Part shown: piece after piece, positions 34,118 through 45,337 of the stretch
Numbering within the stretch: position 1 is the first letter of the stretch
Layout: each line of letters begins with the position of its first letter
NCBI GenBank assembly: GCA_025201705.1
Contig: MU616638.1
Coordinates: 1-64,000, forward strand
Reading direction: 5' to 3'
Source: Dissophora ornata
Taxonomy: Eukaryota > Mortierellomycota > Mortierellomycetes > Mortierellales > Mortierellaceae
DNA: 64,000 nucleotides
The notes under the pieces: model-generated
What the model saw: the letters and a program-made list of their open reading frames with translations, nothing else
Database searches by the model: none
What the model was told of the DNA's origin: nothing
Program-made: the position numbers and the translations under genes

Positions 34118-35008
34118 TCAATCTTCATGTGTCACTCTGGAGACGTCGTGCATTGAAACTTGGTACTTGGGGTTGAGAAAACGAACCATGTCCTTAAACT
34201 CCTGAGATTCAACAGTTGACATCGGGAGCTGCTTAGAAGTGACCAACTTCATAAGGTGCCTCTGAAAGGTCATCTGGTCACTCTCAGAGGGTGGATTAGA
34301 AACTGCCAACTGGGATGCTTCCTTCCCGGATGGCTGACAAAGCTTGGCGGACTTGTGGCTATCCTGGCGATCGCGGAACTGTGACAGTGCATCATAGATG
34401 GGCGTGTGCTTCGACATAATGTGCCGCAACATCACACCGAAGCTGGTCTTCAAACTGTGTTTCTTGAGACATTCTTGGCCATTGGACAAAACGGTCCGAC
34501 AGAAAACCGCTCCAGGCTCGTCGCAGTTGGATTCCGAGAAGAAGTGCCCAGATATCGCGGCACCCTCAGGTATTTCTCTCAACGGAACTTCAGCAAGAAA
34601 TCGCATTGAATCGTGGGTTTCCTTGCATGTCTGGATTGACGGAAGTTGTCCTTTTCGTAACTGATAAAATCGGCTCCAGTCCTGTGAATCTGGCTCTTCA
34701 GCTTCGCTAACACGAGTTTCGTGGCTGGCCGTTCGTGTGTATTGAGTTGATCTCAAGTTTCGGGAGGAGATATCGGGATCGCTATCGTCCTTCTCTTGTA
34801 TGAGCCGTCGTCGCTTGTTGATTGTGGAAGTGTGTTGTGAAATAGTCACCTTTACGCCATTGGGGAGAGCAATCTGGATATCGCAAGTACTGCTGAACTC
34901 GTCTGCTGAGAGGCGCACTTCAGAGTCCATTGGTAAGAAGGGAGAGAGGGTGTTTTTTAAAGCTGAGTGAGGAAAGGAGGAAACCTTTCTCCTTGTACTC
35001 AACTCCAA
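34118..35008 (-). CDS. hAT-transposase-derived ORF, N-terminal part only
   Basis: Intact single-exon ORF of 296 residues. A BED-type zinc finger is suggested by VFC, then ECLKKHSLKTSFGVMLRHI and MSKH (C-x9-C ... H-x4-H). Next comes the hAT pre-catalytic segment (LMKLVTSKQLPMSTVESQEF, then MVRFLNPKYQV). In full transposases about 400 residues with the RNase-H-like DDE core and the dimerisation domain follow; here the frame ends 14 residues later. The lack of stops over 890 bases could mean either recent truncation or retention as a DNA-binding protein. It lies next to the nuclease relic at 35.3-37.1 kb. Confidence 0.6.
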   Translation of the reverse strand: MELSTRRKVSSFPHSALKNTLSPFLPMDSEVRLSADEFSSTCDIQIALPNGVKVTISQHTSTINKRRRLIQEKDDSDPDISSRNLRSTQYTRTASHETRVSEAEEPDSQDWSRFYQLRKGQLPSIQTCKETHDSMRFLAEVPLREIPEGAAISGHFFSESNCDEPGAVFCRTVLSNGQECLKKHSLKTSFGVMLRHIMSKHTPIYDALSQFRDRQDSHKSAKLCQPSGKEASQLAVSNPPSESDQMTFQRHLMKLVTSKQLPMSTVESQEFKDMVRFLNPKYQVSMHDVSRVTHED

Positions 35009-35339
35009 TGTTTTCTCACAGCGGCGCTCTGACCTTCAGTGGGTCAGGTCTTGTGTATTTTTTTTGATGCGTCAACGTACAGCAACCAACACACCACGCT
35101 CTCGATTTCAACTACCGCCATTCTTGCGACACCGTTTATTGTATCATCGAATCCATGATATGTACATATTTACCCTGCTTTGTTTCCACGCGTTCTTCAT
35201 ATGGTGGGTGTCGCTAAAATTCTTACCATGCGACTCATCCTTTCGCTATCAGATTGTGTGTCCACGAGCATTGGTCGCTTCTGAAGAATAAGCAGTACGA
35301 CCCTAGAACAAAGCATAAAACAAATGGCACCTTGGGGTC
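35009..35339. other. Spacer between the hAT-derived ORF and the nuclease relic
   Basis: No intact gene. A TATTTTTTTTGATGCG stretch lies near 35055. The part nearest 35340 may be decayed 5' sequence of the relic that follows, but it carries stops in all frames. Confidence 0.4.
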
Positions 35340-37125
35340 TGGTGCATAGATGTGGTATATTCGCACTACCATCAGATCCGCACTGACGTCGCATCAACCA
35401 GGCGTCACCCAAACGACAACACCATTCTTTACATAGATGGTCACGCGGTTGCTGGAAAGGAAATGGTTGCGAAGGAACGCCGGATACGACGCGAGAAGGC
35501 CCTCTCTACTGCAGACGGATTATTGAGGACTCTGGCTGAGGCAGTGTGTAAAACGCAAATGGATTGGTAAGTAAAAGGACAGATCGCTCCGCTCAGCACT
35601 TTACCAGAGCAAGGCGATCAGCCTCAAGGAGAAGTCAAGACTGGTGCAATATCTCAACAGTCAGGGCCGGGCGGCAGTCATGACGGACTTTGTGAGGCTG
35701 ACTTAGCGATCGCCAAGGACTGAAGGATTGCCAAGAAGCAGACGTTGTAGTCTAGAAAGATAGCGATATGCTCGTTTTCTCATCGATCAGGACTGTTTGG
35801 AGCGATTTTTGGAAATCGATACTTTGAATATAGTATCGAGGAGGAAACCAGGGAGTAGTCTAGTCTATCAAGGAACGATTTCTCGAAGAATATTCAGGGT
35901 CTTGGCAGTATGGCAATTTTTCAATCATCAAGTCGCTGCCTGATGCTGGAACGAGTTTATTTCACTTCATGAGCTAGTCAATGTAGCTCCTCTGGCCTTG
36001 GTCCTGCTCTATGGGCCGGAAGCCACTGGTGTTACATTGCGCGAGTGCTTCATTCACATGCTTAGTGACAAAAATCCTGGCAAACTCCTGGCGCACCTCC
36101 TTGTCCCTGCTGGCGACAGGAAGTGCAAGGGCTATAGATCGAATATCACTCAGCCTAAGGGTCTCGAGAACCCCAACAAGAGATATGTTCTCAGCAGCAT
36201 GCTTCGAACAGACGGCTTGCAGTTGCAAGTCCTTGCATATGGCACCCGGATTGTTATGCGTCACCATTCTGAGGCGGCTCCAAGACGGACAGATACCAAG
36301 AACAGTAATGATTGATGGCCTACCGAAATCCGCAATGTGTTTAAGACGCCGAGTGATGTCGAAAGCACCTTTGGTCCATACACGGACCCACGTCAGTAAG
36401 CAGAGCAAATGAATAGGATTTGGCGAGGATGTTTGGATTATCGGTGTTGACTTGGGGGCAGGCTGTGACTACAGCTGTCAGCGTTGGGGTCCCTGAGATG
36501 GCGCAGATGTCGGGACGGACATCGAGAAGGAAGATATAGAAATCGACCCTTCTTCAAGTGTCGCAAAGCGCGGGTGACCACAAGGACAAGGACAAAGAGA
36601 AGGACGAGGATGCAGACATGAATGTCCGAGGGTGGGAAGGCTCAATATTACCAAGGAAGGATGTATCAGACGAAGAGGCCATTTCCTTCTTGCGGTCCCG
36701 CAATGATGTGCAGCCAGCGTTTGACAGGTATTGTAATGGATCCTTCTGGTGCCGTAGTAAGACACGGAACATGAAAAACGCCAGGAAGTAGAGCTTCTGT
36801 AGGCCATTGGAGGAATCAAGGTTACGGTCCATTACGCACCCAAAAAAAGGGTTGGTCTTGGTCAGTGTGGGCCCAACGCCTGTCCATGGTACCTAGGATT
36901 TGTGCCGAGTTGTCCCTGACCTCGTCCTATTGATCACCTACAGTTGCGAGCAGAACAATATGCGGTGGTTGGAGTCAACGAATTCTACACCTTCATTGAA
37001 CAACCCTGAGAACAAGAAGGACTCATGTAACCACGGCTCTGTTGCAAATCAACATGCGTCGCATGTACTGCGCCAGGTGCCAGGTTCAATTCCACAGGGA
37101 CTCCATGGCGTCTCAAAACATGATT
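35340..37125 (+). pseudogene. Relic of a RuvC-type (TnpB/Fanzor-like) nuclease gene with XPG/PIN-like N-terminus
   Basis: Translated in short pieces in shifting + strand frames, this stretch keeps a consistent order of motifs. An XPG/PIN-like part: IDVVYSHYHQIRTDV, NTILYIDG and RIRREKALSTADGL (35345-35570), then ADVVV(stop)KDSDMLVFSSIRTVW near 35741-35803. A middle part: LLYGPEATGVTLRECFIHML (about 36000) and RYVLSSMLRTDGLQLQVLAY (about 36180-36240). Then the RuvC series: IIGVDLG (36437-36457), VVGVNEFYT (36966-36994) and YCARCQVQFHRDSMASQN (about 37066-37119). The Asp, Glu and Asp of the three motifs survive, with one CxxC of the zinc ribbon. Several stops and frameshifts separate the pieces, so it cannot make a full protein. 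The family call rests on remembered motifs and has not been searched. Confidence 0.55.
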
Positions 37126-37601
37126 CAAGCCTGATATTCGCACCTCGTCAACAAGCAGCCGCCCAGAGGACTTTTTTTTTGATATGCTGCATTACAAACA
37201 GCTAGAAAATGTGTTGGGTGTGCCTCCATATGTCGTCAAGCCGTGGCTTTGACGACATGTGGACACCCGTCGACAAAGAACTGAAAGAGAGCAACTCAAT
37301 GGGTTTCATTCCTTTTCAACTCCACAGCCATCTCCTGAAATTTCCTTTGCTGCATCTCAGGAGAACGTCCTTTATAAAGTACCTTCTTTTCTCACCAGGT
37401 AAAGGACACCGGCACCTGTAGCAAGCAGACACGCGCGCTTGTCTCCACACTGGACTTGCAAGAAAAAGTCGTCTGCCAGAATGCTGCGCCTTCTTCTGGA
37501 ATCTCTGCTGACGTGACCCCATTCCACCTTCTTCGACCCTGCAATTCTCGTGCCGCATCCTCCTCACTAGAAACTCTTCTCTAACGCCACACCGCAGCAC
37601 C
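37126..37601 (+). promoter_or_regulatory. Promoter region of CSN2
   Basis: 476 bases between the relic and the CSN2 start. The left third may be decayed 3' sequence of the relic. A CT-rich stretch near 37520-37590 precedes the ATG. No gene is seen. Confidence 0.4.
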
Positions 37602-39380
37602 ATGAGTGACGACGACGACTTCATGATGGAGGAAGAAGAGGACGAGGATTACGACTTTGATTACGAGGACGAGGACGGTGACGAACCGGACGTGGATTTG
37701 GAGAACAAGTACTACAACGCCAAGGGACACAAGGAAGACGAGCCGGAGACGGCACTTGCAGAGTTCCAAGGCGTTGTCGAGGCAGAGACTGAGAAGGGAG
37801 ACTGGTAAGTCCCACGCACTAGCGCTCGATAGAGTGTGTTCTTTTTTGCCACCATTTTATTTTCACCCTTTGGAGAACTCTTGCAAGATCTGACAGAGTC
37901 TGTCGTTGCTCACATTCGGACGCTTATGTAGGGGGTTCAAAGCTCTGAAGCAAATGGTCAAACTGTCGTTCAAGATGGGCAACTATGACAAGGTACCTCT
38001 CACAACACGGGCCTCTCAACAAGATGAACTAAAGCAGTCGAAAGACGCGTTTTTTTTTTTTTTTTTTTTTTTTTTAATAACGTTTTGCTATCTTCTCATT
38101 CTTGTATGGTTCTGCAGACACTGGAGTACTATGAGCAATTGCTGCCTTATACCAAGGCTGCAGTGACGAGGAACTACAGTGAGAAGAGTATCAACAACAT
38201 CCTGGACTTCATCTCGTCTTCCTCGGATATGGTTTTCATGGAAAAGTTTTATCACACCACATTGAACGCGTTGAAGGATGCGAATAACGACGTAAGGACA
38301 GACTTTGCACTTGTTCGTCAAACCAGTGCAGATTATACACCCCGTTACGCAACACCTCATAGCTCACAATCACCGATACAATATGTTGTAGCGTCTGTTG
38401 GTAAAGACAAACTTGAAGCTGGCCAAGCTGTGGCTGGATAGGAAGGAGTACGGCCGTCTGTCAAAGATTTTGCGACAGTTGCATGCGTCATGCCAGGCAG
38501 ACGACGGTACAGACGATCAGCGCAAGGGAACACATCTGCTTGAGATCTTTGCGCTCGAGATTCAAATGTACACTGCAACCAAGAACAGCAAAAAGTTGAA
38601 GGCACTTTACCAGCAATGTCTGTCTGTCAAGTCGGCAATCCCCCATCCGCGTATCATGGGTGTCATCCGAGAATGTGGCGGCAAGATGCACATGAGCGAG
38701 AAGGAATGGGACCAGGCGCAGACGGATTTCTTCGAGTCGTTCCGTAACTACGATGAAGCCGGTAGTTTCCAGCGTATTCAGGTGTTGAAGTACCTGGTGT
38801 TGGCGAACATGTTGATGGAGTCCCAGATCAACCCATTTGACTCCCAGGAGACAAAGCCCTACAAGAATGACCCTCAGATTGTGGCGATGACGAACCTTGT
38901 GAGCGCATATCAGCGACGGGACATTCGCGAATTTGAGAAGATCTTGAGGGACAACAGGGCGACAATCATGGACGATCCGTTCATTAGGGCATACATCGAT
39001 GATGTGCTGAAGAACATTCGGACACAAGTGCTGATCCGGTTGATCAAGCCGTACACAAGGATTGAGATTCCATTTATCTCGAGACAGCTCAATATCCCCG
39101 CGCAGGATGTTGAAGATCTGTTGGTAGGATTGATTCTCGATAAGAAGATTGCAGGACATATCGACCAAGTCAACCAGCGTCTGGAGTTGCAGCGACAGTA
39201 CGTCTTTGCTATAGTTGTCTTCACCAAATGCACACGCGTTTTTGATGGTGACTGTTTGACTAACCGAGTTGATCTTTTCAATTTTATAGGACGACAGGCA
39301 CATTGCGATACAATGCGATGGATAAGTGGTCAGCCAACCTGGCGACGATGTATGCAGCCAACATCAGCAAAGTCCGATAA
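37602..39380 (+). CDS. CSN2: COP9 signalosome subunit 2 (CSN2)
   Basis: Scaffold subunit of the COP9 signalosome, which removes NEDD8 from cullin ubiquitin ligases. Five exons (37602-37804, 37932-37992, 38118-38291, 38392-39197, 39290-39380), 444 residues, nearly the human length. The acidic start ([19 protein letters not shown]) is typical. Conserved signatures: [49 protein letters not shown] and [16 protein letters not shown] [20 protein letters not shown]. The PCI domain has [20 protein letters not shown] and DQVNQRLEL. The last small exon supplies [11 protein letters not shown]. Intron 2 contains a 26-base T run. Confidence 0.97.
38050..38075. repeat. T26 homopolymer in CSN2 intron 2
   Basis: An uninterrupted T run upstream of the intron acceptor; a second example of very long polypyrimidine runs in this genome's introns. 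Confidence 0.9.
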
Positions 39381-39653
39381 AGGGGGAGCTGATAGCCAGG
39401 AGAATGTAGTCCGGATAAAGAAAATGAGAAAAATAAAAAGAAAGGATCCCTGTTCTTAACATAGTTGCCACCAAAAAAAAAAAAAAAAAGGTGACGTACT
39501 ACTTAAGTTGCTCAATTTTAAGTGCCTCGCACTTTTAATTCCATCCACCTGTTGCATTCAACCTCCCACGATCCTCGCAATCAGCTTCTGCACATCAAGT
39601 CTCCACTCGGCAGCAGGAACAAAATAGCCAACCCTATATAATACACGTCTATC

Positions 39654-41768
39654 ATGGTCATGACACCAGAGCAGGTAAGGCATCCGTAATCGTCCAGTTG
39701 AGATCCTTACATTGCAGGTTTACTTTCTTTTGAGTCCTTCGCACTCACGTTTTGCTTTATTTCATCAAAATCCAGATCCAGGCCATGGTGGCCGCTGCCA
39801 AGGCCAAGGCACAAGCGACTGCCCAGGCACTCCACGCAGCGAGGCAGCAACAGGCAGCAGGAGCAGGAGCAGGAGCACCATCAGGACCCCCCGGAGTAGC
39901 ATCAACAGGAGGAGCATTGACTGCTGAACAGATTCGTCAACGCGCAGAGGCGCTAAAGGCCAAATTCCAAAGAGTTAGTGCGGCGAAGGCTGCAACTCTG
40001 TCGACTGCAGCAGCGGCGGCACAAGGGACAGCAGCAACCGGAGCAGTGCCTGTAGATCCACGAGCAAGAGGAGGATTGGGAGTGGATTTGAGCTCAATGA
40101 TCTCGAGGGACGAGGCAGGAAACCTGATTATCAACGCAGTTACTTCGGGAAAGTCTGTCAAGGCGCCATCTTTTGCCACCGCCAAGGTATGATACCATTT
40201 CACCTAGAGTACATCTCGCGTATAAGCTTTTTTTTCATTTTTTTTTTTTTACCTCATGAATCAAGATCAAAACTACGATCCGCGAATTTATTCCCGTCTA
40301 ATCAATAACGCTCCCGATGTATATAATGTTAGATCAACCAAAAACCGGAACCAAAGAAAGAGCTGAAGCTTCTCGATGTACCTGAAGATTTTACGGATCC
40401 GGAAAAGAACCCATATTATGATCCAAACTTGGCAGCAGCACCTCGGGAGCGAAGGGCGAGACCACTGAAGTTTGCACCAAAGGGAAAGTTTAAGAGTATT
40501 GCGAATCAAATGCGGGCAGAGCAGAGGATTGATCAGCTGCGGAAAGAGATTGAGAAAGGAGGGCAGGCGAATGTGCAGGAAGAGGACCTTCAGGTCAAGG
40601 ATGGATTTACCAAGGTAAAGATGATGCCATACCCTTGCGCCTACTTTTTATGTTTGTTTTGTTCTCCCTCATTTGAACTAGCAATTGATCATGAGTAATG
40701 TCTTTATTGCTCGTTCTTCATATCTTATAGAGAGAGGTACTGAAGGATGGAGTTGAATGGTGGGATGCGGCGTTCCTGCCCAACAAAACATATGACGACT
40801 TAGAAAACGGGAACGCCAAAATTGAAACAGAAGATTCCTTGATCACTCATTATATTCAACACCCCATCCCTATCGAACCTCCCAACGAAGCCGCTCATGC
40901 AGCCAGTGCGAAACCCCGTCCTCTCATGTTGACAACTAAAGAACGCAAGAAACTCAGACGACAGCGTCGTAAAGAACTGTTGAAGGAGAAGCAGGACAAG
41001 ATTCGGCTGGGTCTATTGCCACCGGATGCGCCAAAGGTCAAATTGGCGAACATGATGAGGGTGCTGGGTCAGGAGGCAGTGTTGAACCCGACAGAGGTGG
41101 AGATGAGAGTCCGACAGCAGGTTGCAGCAAGGTTACAGGGTCATTTGGAAATGAATGCAGAGAGGAAGCTGACGCCAGACGAACGGAAGGCCAAGGAAGC
41201 GAAGAAGAAAGAAGAGGATGTATCCAAGGGTATTTATGTCACCTTATACAAGTAAGCGCCCCATCCTACGAGCTATGACAAGAATTAGAAACCCTGGCGC
41301 TTTGTTCTTTGAGATATGCATTAACATGCTCCTGCTTTTTTGCTGCCCTTCTCTGCTAGAATTAATGATTTGTCCCACCCACAGAAAAAGTTCAAGGTGG
41401 ACAGGAACGCAGTCCAACTCGGGTTGACGGGCATCGTGTTAATCTACCCAACCTTTTCGATGGTGATTGTGGAGGGTGGCCATAAGTCAATCAACCAGTA
41501 CAAGAAACTGATGCTTCGGCGAATTAACTGGACGGATAACACGCGATTGGATGGAACAGAGGTATCGGAGGCAACTATCGATAACAAGTGTTTGTTGGTC
41601 TGGGAGGGCCAGCTACGGGAAAGACAGTTCAAGGAGTTCAAGTTCATTACGAGCCGGACAGACGCACAGCTCAAGGAGACGTTGGCACGGTTCAAAGTGC
41701 AGCACTATTGGGACCAGGCACTGGGCTTCAAGGAGGATGATATGTTGGGCGCGCAGGTGACTCTGTAA
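39654..41768 (+). CDS. PRP3: U4/U6 small nuclear ribonucleoprotein PRP3
   Basis: Binds the U4/U6 snRNA duplex and is part of the U4/U6.U5 tri-snRNP. Five exons (39654-39674, 39776-40186, 40333-40614, 40731-41251, 41360-41768), about 547 residues. The first exon codes only seven residues (MVMTPEQ). An Ala/Gln-rich region follows. Then the PRP3 domain: NPYYDPNL, RRARPLKFAPKGKF, EWWDAAFLP, IQHPIPIEPP, LTTKERKKLRRQRR and LANMMRVLGQEAVLNPT. The C-terminal ferredoxin-like domain (DUF1115) has LTGIVLIYPTFSMVIVEGG, NKCLLVWEGQ and WDQAL. The N-terminal PWI domain of human PRPF3 is not seen. Confidence 0.95.
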
Positions 41769-41929
41769 GATACGAAGAAAAGGTAGCTTAAGAAATGCCA
41801 GGCCAGCCGGGAATGAACTGTGAAGCAGCTGCTGCATTTCAATAAAGCATATAATATGTAGAGTGCGTCTGCGTCCATTCGTGCGATATTGATACATGGG
41901 GTGTCAATGACCTATTGCCGGACAACTTT

Positions 41930-44859
41930 CTAAAACTCGCATCCGAGCGAAAGAACATTGAACATATTGGCTCCATTCCCTCCTGCCCCCCCCCCTCCTC
42001 CTCCTCCTCCTCCTCCTCCTCCTCCTCCTCCTCCTCGACCGCCATTGCGGCCTCCACCGCTACTGCTCCCGCCTCCACCGCCATTGCGTTTCTTGGATGA
42101 CCCAGACGATTTCTTGTGAACCCCGGTAGATTTAGCGGCCTTCAATGAGGATCCAGATGATGAGGAAAATGCTTGTGCAGACGCGAGCTGGTTTACAGGT
42201 TCCATGTCCGGTCCAAAGATACCCAACGACACTATATGCTCCTGCTGCTCCAGTTGCTGTTGCTGTTGACTCTTTTTCCCAGAAGTGGCACGGAACACGA
42301 CCACAACATCAATTTCCCCCGTGTCAACAAAATCCTCTTCAACAGCAGCTAGGATACGATGGTACATAGCGACTGACTCTGGGTGTTGCATTCGCTGTTC
42401 AAGTAATGTCCCGCCACGAGCCAAGGCCAAGGTCTGTTGGAAGAGGAGGCCGTCATAGAGTGAGGCCAAAGAGGGAAGGATGTCTTCGAGGTACAGGGCA
42501 TTCGCAAGTAATGCGACGGTGCTGAGAGTGTGTTGGTACTGCGTCGAGAGATGCAGGGACCGTTTCGTCAAAGGTGGTGCCTCATCCAGGATCGTGCCTG
42601 AAAGTGAATGCGAGAGGGGCGAGGGAGTAACAGGAGGCGACGTTTGGGAGGGTATACTGACCGCCTGTTGCAACTGCTGGTGATCACCCGATAGTGATGT
42701 TGTTGACAACGAAGGTATCGTTTCCGGATAATACTTCTCTCTCAGAAAGAGGACCGAGGCCACAAATGCGATGATCTCAAAATTCGCAATTGGTGAACTA
42801 TTGGATCGCGTCTTTGAATGCGCCAACGCGTTGATTAGATAACGCAATGTTGCTGCCAGCACCAAAAACTGCTTTGGCAGAGCACGGACTTGGGCAGTAT
42901 CGGCGCCCAAGATCTCAAGGAAGAGACTAGTCCTGCTAGCCTCATCCAATTCCAACACATCTTCCTCGCCTTTGATATCCAGTTGAGCTATTTTATCCTG
43001 CTCTTTTTCTACTTCTTCGCCCAGGTTGATATCAATGCTCATAGTTTCAGTCTTGTGCAAGTCCTCCGCTTCAGGAGCCTGGAAGTCAATTGTATCCACA
43101 TCCATGACGCTGACACGTCTGGTAGTCCTCTTTTTGGCCTTGGCCCTGGCTGATTTCAGCACTTCATCCAGTTCCAGCCTGGAAGCTCCCGTGATAATCT
43201 CAGCTGATAAATGATCTCCTCGCCTCACATACTCGACCACATCCAGTGCTGACTCATCGTCACCATCGCTGTCCTTCTTTCCCTCCTTCTGCCCCGCCTC
43301 CCATTGTGCTCCGGTTTTATCGATATTTAGGTTCCGAGCCAAGATCCCATAAATCCATCTCCTCATCTCTCTCGAAACCAACCACGCACTCTCCCGATCC
43401 GTGTCCTCCAAAAATGGCGTGCACCAGAACATTCGGTTGCAAACCACATCCATCAACTTGAACGAGAATTGGCCTGACCGGAGAGCCTCTTTTATCTTAT
43501 CCAGTCCTGTAGTAGATGTGTTGCTCAATAGACCCGCTGTGGTAAGGTTCGACTCACTTGATGTGATTGAGGGTGAGTACTGTTCTATGGACTCCTCCAG
43601 GGCAGATCGCAGTCCCTCACGTTTTTCATCACCCTCACTCGGATAGAGTTCCTTCCGATCCTCCAGTATCCGATTCATGACGTTCATCACGTGTAACTTC
43701 GCCTCTGGATCTGATTTTGAACCTGATCCAGCGCCATACTCTTTCAAAAATCCGGCAGTAGCTCTGATCCTCGCATGATTCGTATTCGAAGCCGCAGACA
43801 GCCTCTGGCCAGTCGCACTCGCCAACGATTTAGCGATCTGGTCCTCAAAGACATCAGGTCGTAAGTAGTCGTTTCCGGTGAGTGACGCAAAGAGCGGGAG
43901 AAACCGTGGTTGGATCCCGAGATGATCTGATATTGCGGATTGGGAATAAACAGTGACAGTGATGGTGGTTGTGTGCGAGATGGGGTTGGTAGAGACGAAG
44001 AGGTTGTCGAGAGGGATGTAGCCGCCCTTTGTGGACGATCCTGTATTGTAGATAAAATAATCTACAAAGGGGAGCAGATCAGTTAGAAAAACGATATTGT
44101 CAGAGACAGAACGCTCTTTGCATTGTAGGGGCCATCACATTCTGCAACACCTCCTTTACCAGAGTCCTTGCTGATGGCGTACGCCTCATCGACACCCTCG
44201 TCCAAAGATTTCTCCGTCGCCAACTGAGCGACGAGTCCGTCAGCCTCTCCGTCACAGACCATCAAGTCCACACCCAAGGATCGCAGTGTCTGCAACGTCA
44301 CCTCCATCACCAACGGTGGGATTAAAAAATGGGAACTGATCCGACTCCCCGCCCCTCCTCCTCCCGTTGGACCACTGGTTCCATGCGCCAAAACGTCGAT
44401 CCCTGCACCTTCAAAAGCGCCGCCGCTGCCAACACTGAGAACCCGGTAGTGCTCCAGATCGCCCACCACCTTATTCATCTTGTGAATCTTTTCTGTATCT
44501 CTATTCACTCTCGTCCTCAGTTTCTGCAAGGGTAACGGTCCATCAAACAAGACCTTTAAATGGAACCCACAGCTCTGTAGGGCACGGATATGAGCGGTGA
44601 GCAAAGTCACAAAGGAAGAGTATTGACCGCCAAAGATCCATTCGAACTGGCCACAGTACAGGTGGTGGATGTATGCGTTTCCGTCGATGATAAAGTACCG
44701 TCGTGGTGGCGTTGGCGTTGGTTCTTCTGCAACGCTGTGATTGGAGACAGCATCTTGTTGATCAGAATCAGGTCGATTAGTGGCTGAATTCGTGGCCCAG
44801 CTCCGGCGCTGACCTAGTGATTTGGAATCGAAGTAGCTGTAGAGACCGAGAACTCCCAT
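41930..44859 (-). CDS. Asteroid/ASTE1-like XPG-family protein
   Basis: Two exons (44859-44160, 44061-41930), about 943 residues. The start gives the expected XPG N-terminus MGVLGLYSYF, followed by the N-domain (YFIIDGNAYIHHLY, LKVLFDGPLP) and the internal domain (CDGEADGLVAQLA), then SKDSDYFIYNTG after the intron and LTGNDYLRP. This series fits the Asteroid branch, where animal ASTE1 acts as a nuclease in shieldin-dependent DNA-end repair. Whether the fungal protein is active is not known, although the acidic residues above are kept. The C-terminus is a run of about 17 glycines with Arg/Asn, coded by a GGA/TCC microsatellite. The gene is tail-to-tail with PRP3. Confidence 0.82.
41995..42036. 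repeat. TCC trinucleotide microsatellite inside a coding region
   Basis: About 14 TCC units on the + strand, read as glycine codons at the end of the Asteroid-like gene. Unit changes keep the frame, so glycine number may vary between strains. Confidence 0.9.
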
Positions 44860-45337
44860 ATGAATGTAATGTGAAGAGAAGAAAAAGAAAAAAAAGGAAG
44901 ACTTCTTGTTCTGTTCAAGGACCTGCGCTCTGTTTACATGTGGCTTATTCCGAGCGATGCATGCATGGTCAAGTTGTTTGTTGCAAGAAAAACGTTCCGC
45001 CACGGTTGTGGTCCGTGGAGGTCGCGCGATGCATGTTGGAGGAATAAGAAAACCAGAGGCAAGGCGCTAGACCCGTTGTTTGGACTACAAAACTATATAA
45101 TATGTCATAGATCTCGGACCTAATATCTATTCGTCTTGCTGGCAAAACGACCCCTCTCTTTGGGCTTCGCGGGCTCGGACTTTTTCTGACGAAGTTTTTA
45201 ATTAACAGGAATGAAATTGTGTTTGGGACAAGGACAAAGAGATGTATTTATTTTTATGCAACCACATGCAGACGCATTCATTGATCTATGTTAAAAGACC
45301 CTCCCACGCAAAATACAGACACTGTTCTTCTCTTCTT
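44860..45337. other. Spacer: promoter of the Asteroid-like gene and 3' region of CCT1
   Basis: 478 bases between the start of one - strand gene and the end of another. An A-rich block lies at about 44874-44896 (+ strand), that is a T-rich tract just upstream of the ATG. No other gene is seen. Confidence 0.45.

Noticed and set aside
35974..36408. A 144-residue - strand open frame in the relic
   Set aside because: The opposite strand carries the ordered nuclease-family motifs; the - strand frame has no recognised similarity.
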